From positions 48,959,501 to 49,023,500 of the forward strand of contig NC_068558.1 in the NCBI RefSeq assembly GCF_022201045.2: a DNA stretch of 64,000 nucleotides. The letters are read 5' to 3'. The notes below the pieces were generated by a model. It worked only from the letters and a program-made list of their open reading frames with translations, had not been told where the DNA came from and made no database searches. Position 1 is the first letter of the stretch; every line of letters begins with the position of its first letter. Below, one piece after another: positions 61,430 to 64,000 of the stretch. This stretch comes from Citrus sinensis. Its lineage: Eukaryota > Streptophyta > Magnoliopsida > Sapindales > Rutaceae. The translations under genes were made by a program, and so were the position numbers.

Positions 61430-63593
61430 CTAAATATTAGAAATAAAAGCATCAATACAAAGAAACCCTCTTCAAAGAAGAAACCCTCTAAACAAAACTG
61501 GGATCAGTTGCATCCCCAGTTCATTCAGCTTCATTCACTTTGATTGTGCAATGAGTAGAAAGTTGGGATCCTGATCTTCTCAATTACTTAAAAGGCTCAG
61601 GAGAACTTATTAAATCCCCAGTTATCCACAAAATTTACTCAGAACAGCAGAATCTGAGATAAAAAAAATAGATGGATACTTTAGTTTAGAACACAATCAA
61701 AGTATCACAACTTCTAAGGCAAATTGAATGAGTTCAAGTCAACAAAAACTTGCATATTAGGAAGAGAAACTTGGTGTTAATAAATCAATGCTCCACTTTG
61801 AAGTCACTTGATCATTTAATCACAATCCAGAAAAGAAAAATAATAAGAAAATAAAAATGAACGATTTGGGCAAATTTCTGGGTTATAAGCATGTTACTTT
61901 TCAGCAATACTCATAAATTAAATCAGAACTCGATTTAACAACTAATAAAAGCTGGACAACAAAACGTACGAGGATTTATAAGTACCTAAAAAAGTGCTTC
62001 TGCTTCTTGTAAAGTCAAAACCCAGTTTCAGAGACGCTGAAACCACAATTTAGGCACAACCCAGATGGCAAAACCAAAAACCCACTAAATAATATCAATC
62101 AGCTATCAGTTCCACGCCTTTTTAAGTAAAACCCACCACAAGAAAACACCACTGGAGACTTTCCTTCGGTCAATTCAAAAAACACTTACAAGATCCACCT
62201 TCTCGCCTCAAATTGACAAAAGAACTAGAGCATCAGAATCAATGCTGAGGAAATAAGAGAGTAGAGGAGATCAGATCAGCTCAGCTCAGCTCAGCTCAGA
62301 TCAGATCAGACCACATGTATTTGATGATATGATTTAATTTCTTTAGGTTTGTCTGTTGATGATAAAAGAATAAGGGCAATAATTACCGACATGTCACGAA
62401 TTTTTATTCAAGGCCATAGAATCTGCTGATTATTTTATATAAAATGAGTTTTTTATTGGTTGAATTTTTAATTTTTACAAATGTTATATCGGATTATTTA
62501 TTTAGCATTTTTAAAAATTTAATAATAATAATAATAATTTTGCACCGCTGGTGAGATTTAGAGTGAAATAGTCTCTGGTCAGAGAATTCAGCAGTAACAG
62601 CTACAGGAGAAGCTTTATGGGGCCAAAGCCAGCCCCCCCCTTACGCCTTTCATCATTCTCTTTGCTCCCCGCCGTAATCATTTCCGTTTGTACTCCCCTT
62701 TTTCTCCTTTGTTTCCGTAAGCGGCGCCGTTTTGGTTCTTGCATGTTTTGCTCGGCTCAGCCACTTCACTTTGCATGTGCATGCTGTAGGACCAGTCATG
62801 TTGCTTGTTGGTCGAAGCTTTCTTGCACGGTTGCAGTGTTAAGTATTATACAAAAATCATTCCAAAATTCTATATTTAAGGGTACTTTTGTCATTTTAAT
62901 AAGAATTAGGGACGGTTAAATTCCTCCTACAACGGTCACGATTCAAATTTATTTATTTTGTTTTTGAATTAAGCATCTAAACTAAGCGAGCATAATATTA
63001 TTTAAAAAATAAATAATAAATCAAACTTCCTATTAATTTTTCAAGTTCCGCACTCATCGTCATGGGCAAAATTAGGGCAATTTGTTATCTTATAATCAGG
63101 GATGGCATAGCAATTAGCAAAGGACCAAGGAGCCATAGATAAGGAGAAGTGAAATGTGAAATTCTAGCCCGATAAATTTTAAGAGACATAAAAACTTGCC
63201 ATGCTTGCCATCTGCCGTACCTGGAATTAGGGACCTATTTGGTATAAGTGCTCGAATTATGCTCTTATTTGAGAAAATGTAAAAATTAATGGATCCAAAT
63301 GTATGAGGGTTACCAACGTTCGGTTGTTGGGTTGTCCAGATGGCAGCAGGCCCTTAAGTTAGTGTCCGCAGGCCTCTTGAGTTCAAACAGGCCTTAAAAA
63401 ATGGGCTCAATTTAGTACTGATGCAGAATTTCAAAAAGAAAAAGATACGTCCAAATATAACAAAATCGTAAAACTAACAGGGTTAAAGCGATAAAAAGAG
63501 AAACTTTTCAAATAAAATTTCTAGGGTTTGAGTCCCAATCTCGCTACGGAGGAGGGAGAGACCTCATTTCGGAGTCCGATACAGAGCATATAA
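61430..63593. promoter_or_regulatory. BSK3 upstream region and divergent promoter to the gene at 63594
   Basis: About 2.2 kb between divergent starts. It should hold the BSK3 leader (probably with an intron) and promoter, and the promoter of the next gene, where TAGGGTTT near 63523 (complement of AAACCCTA) is a telo-box-like motif. A short frame at 62617 is not convincing. Confidence 0.5.
62268..62311. repeat. Pentamer repeat (AGCTC/AGATC)n
   Basis: About eight units of AGATC or AGCTC in a row, AGATCAGATCAGCTCAGCTC onward, with the AGCTC units in the middle and AGATC units on both sides. Confidence 0.9.
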
Positions 63594-64000
63594 ATGTCGA
63601 AGAAAAACGATCTAGCTCGCAGGAAAAGACAGCATGAATTCGAGCTTCAAAGTATGTTCATTTTGAATTATTTATCCGTTTATTGTGTTTTTTTTCTTAA
63701 TATCGTTTTTGCTTGTTGTTAATGCAATTTTTGGAATATTAGGAGAGAAGCAAGAGAAAGAAAAGAAAGCCAGAAACCTCCAAGCAAAGAAAAATAAGAT
63801 GAAGGTTACTTTCTTTCTTTCTGGGTTTGCTTTTTTGGCGATCAAAAGTTAAAAATTTTAGCTCAATTTACCTATGTAGTTGTTTTAGTCTCAGTTAAGT
63901 TAGCTTTTCGGATTTGTAATCTTTATGGCTTAGCAGATTGATTAATTACTTGATGATCTATTGATAGGAGTTTAATGGTATATTACAAGATTTGTGGGAC
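63594..64000 (+). CDS. Unrecognised Lys/Glu-rich protein, 5' part (continues beyond window)
   Basis: Exon 1 is 63594-63651 and exon 2 is 63743-63804; together they encode 40 residues and the gene continues past the window edge. The protein starts MSKKNDLARRKRQHEFELQR and goes on with EKQEKEKKARNLQAKKNKMK. This is a highly charged helix with basic clusters, typical of nucleolar or RNA-associated proteins, but I cannot name it. The splice sites are good (A/GTATG and TTAG/G), and the frame is kept. A telo-box-like TAGGGTTT lies about 70 bp upstream of the ATG. The rest of the gene is needed for a name. Confidence 0.65.

Noticed and set aside
62617-62919. 100-residue Cys-rich frame
   Set aside because: No splice context, no similarity recognised, sits in the divergent promoter region.

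Overview
The window is plant nuclear DNA, and a eudicot is most likely. The genes have many introns with GT-AG borders. Introns and spacers are AT-rich, and several spacers are filled with small DNA transposons. The gene order overlaps, as I remember it, with Arabidopsis At4g00480 to At4g00710 (MYC1, BAM2, an alpha/beta-hydrolase lipase, an acyl-CoA thioesterase, a short unknown protein, BSK3), mixed with a second block like At3g61320/At3g61350 (VCCN1, SKIP4). A woody rosid such as Citrus would fit, but that is an impression and I could not test it. No virus-like element, CRISPR array or bacterial-type operon was seen.

Layout. 1-98 (-) is the first exon of a bHLH factor of the MYC1/GL3/EGL3 type, cut by the window edge. 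3856-17211 (+) holds two beta-amylase genes head to tail: a plastid-type BAM2 and a nuclear-type BAM7 with an N-terminal BZR1 DNA-binding domain. Their shared amylase exons have identical lengths, so they are a local duplication. 18035-20753 (-) is a class 3 (diacylglycerol-type) lipase. 21900-25160 is a transposon cluster: a Tourist-like MITE, a hAT-like element and a Harbinger-like element, with a 0.9 kb tandem duplication across the junction of the last two. 27044-27692 (+) is ribosomal protein eL36. 29648-35725 (+) is a peroxisomal acyl-CoA thioesterase with a cyclic-nucleotide-binding-like domain and a C-terminal SKL. 37177-38469 (+) is the F-box/kelch gene SKIP4. 39155-40986 (-) is an unrecognised coiled-coil protein, divergent from 41891-45736 (+), an ankyrin-kinase (integrin-linked-kinase-like). 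A tRNA-Val(CAC) at 47142 lies just ahead of PYRD (riboflavin synthesis, 47362-49170 +). 50224-52155 (-) is the thylakoid chloride channel VCCN1. 53054-54942 (-) is an 81-residue probable mitochondrial membrane protein. 55707-57218 (+) is an unrecognised 203-residue protein. 58159-61429 (-) is BSK3, a brassinosteroid-signalling pseudokinase. 63594 onward (+) starts an unrecognised Lys/Glu-rich protein.

The genes do not form one pathway. The most interesting relation is the BAM2-BAM7 tandem pair. One copy looks like a plastid enzyme with intact active-site residues. The other carries a DNA-binding domain and has a changed active-site loop. A cluster of CACGTG boxes, the core recognised by BZR1-type domains, sits between them upstream of BAM7. 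BSK3 at the far end is also a brassinosteroid-pathway gene. All exon boundaries were read by eye from splice consensus and reading frame; for every complete gene the exon sum gives an open frame.
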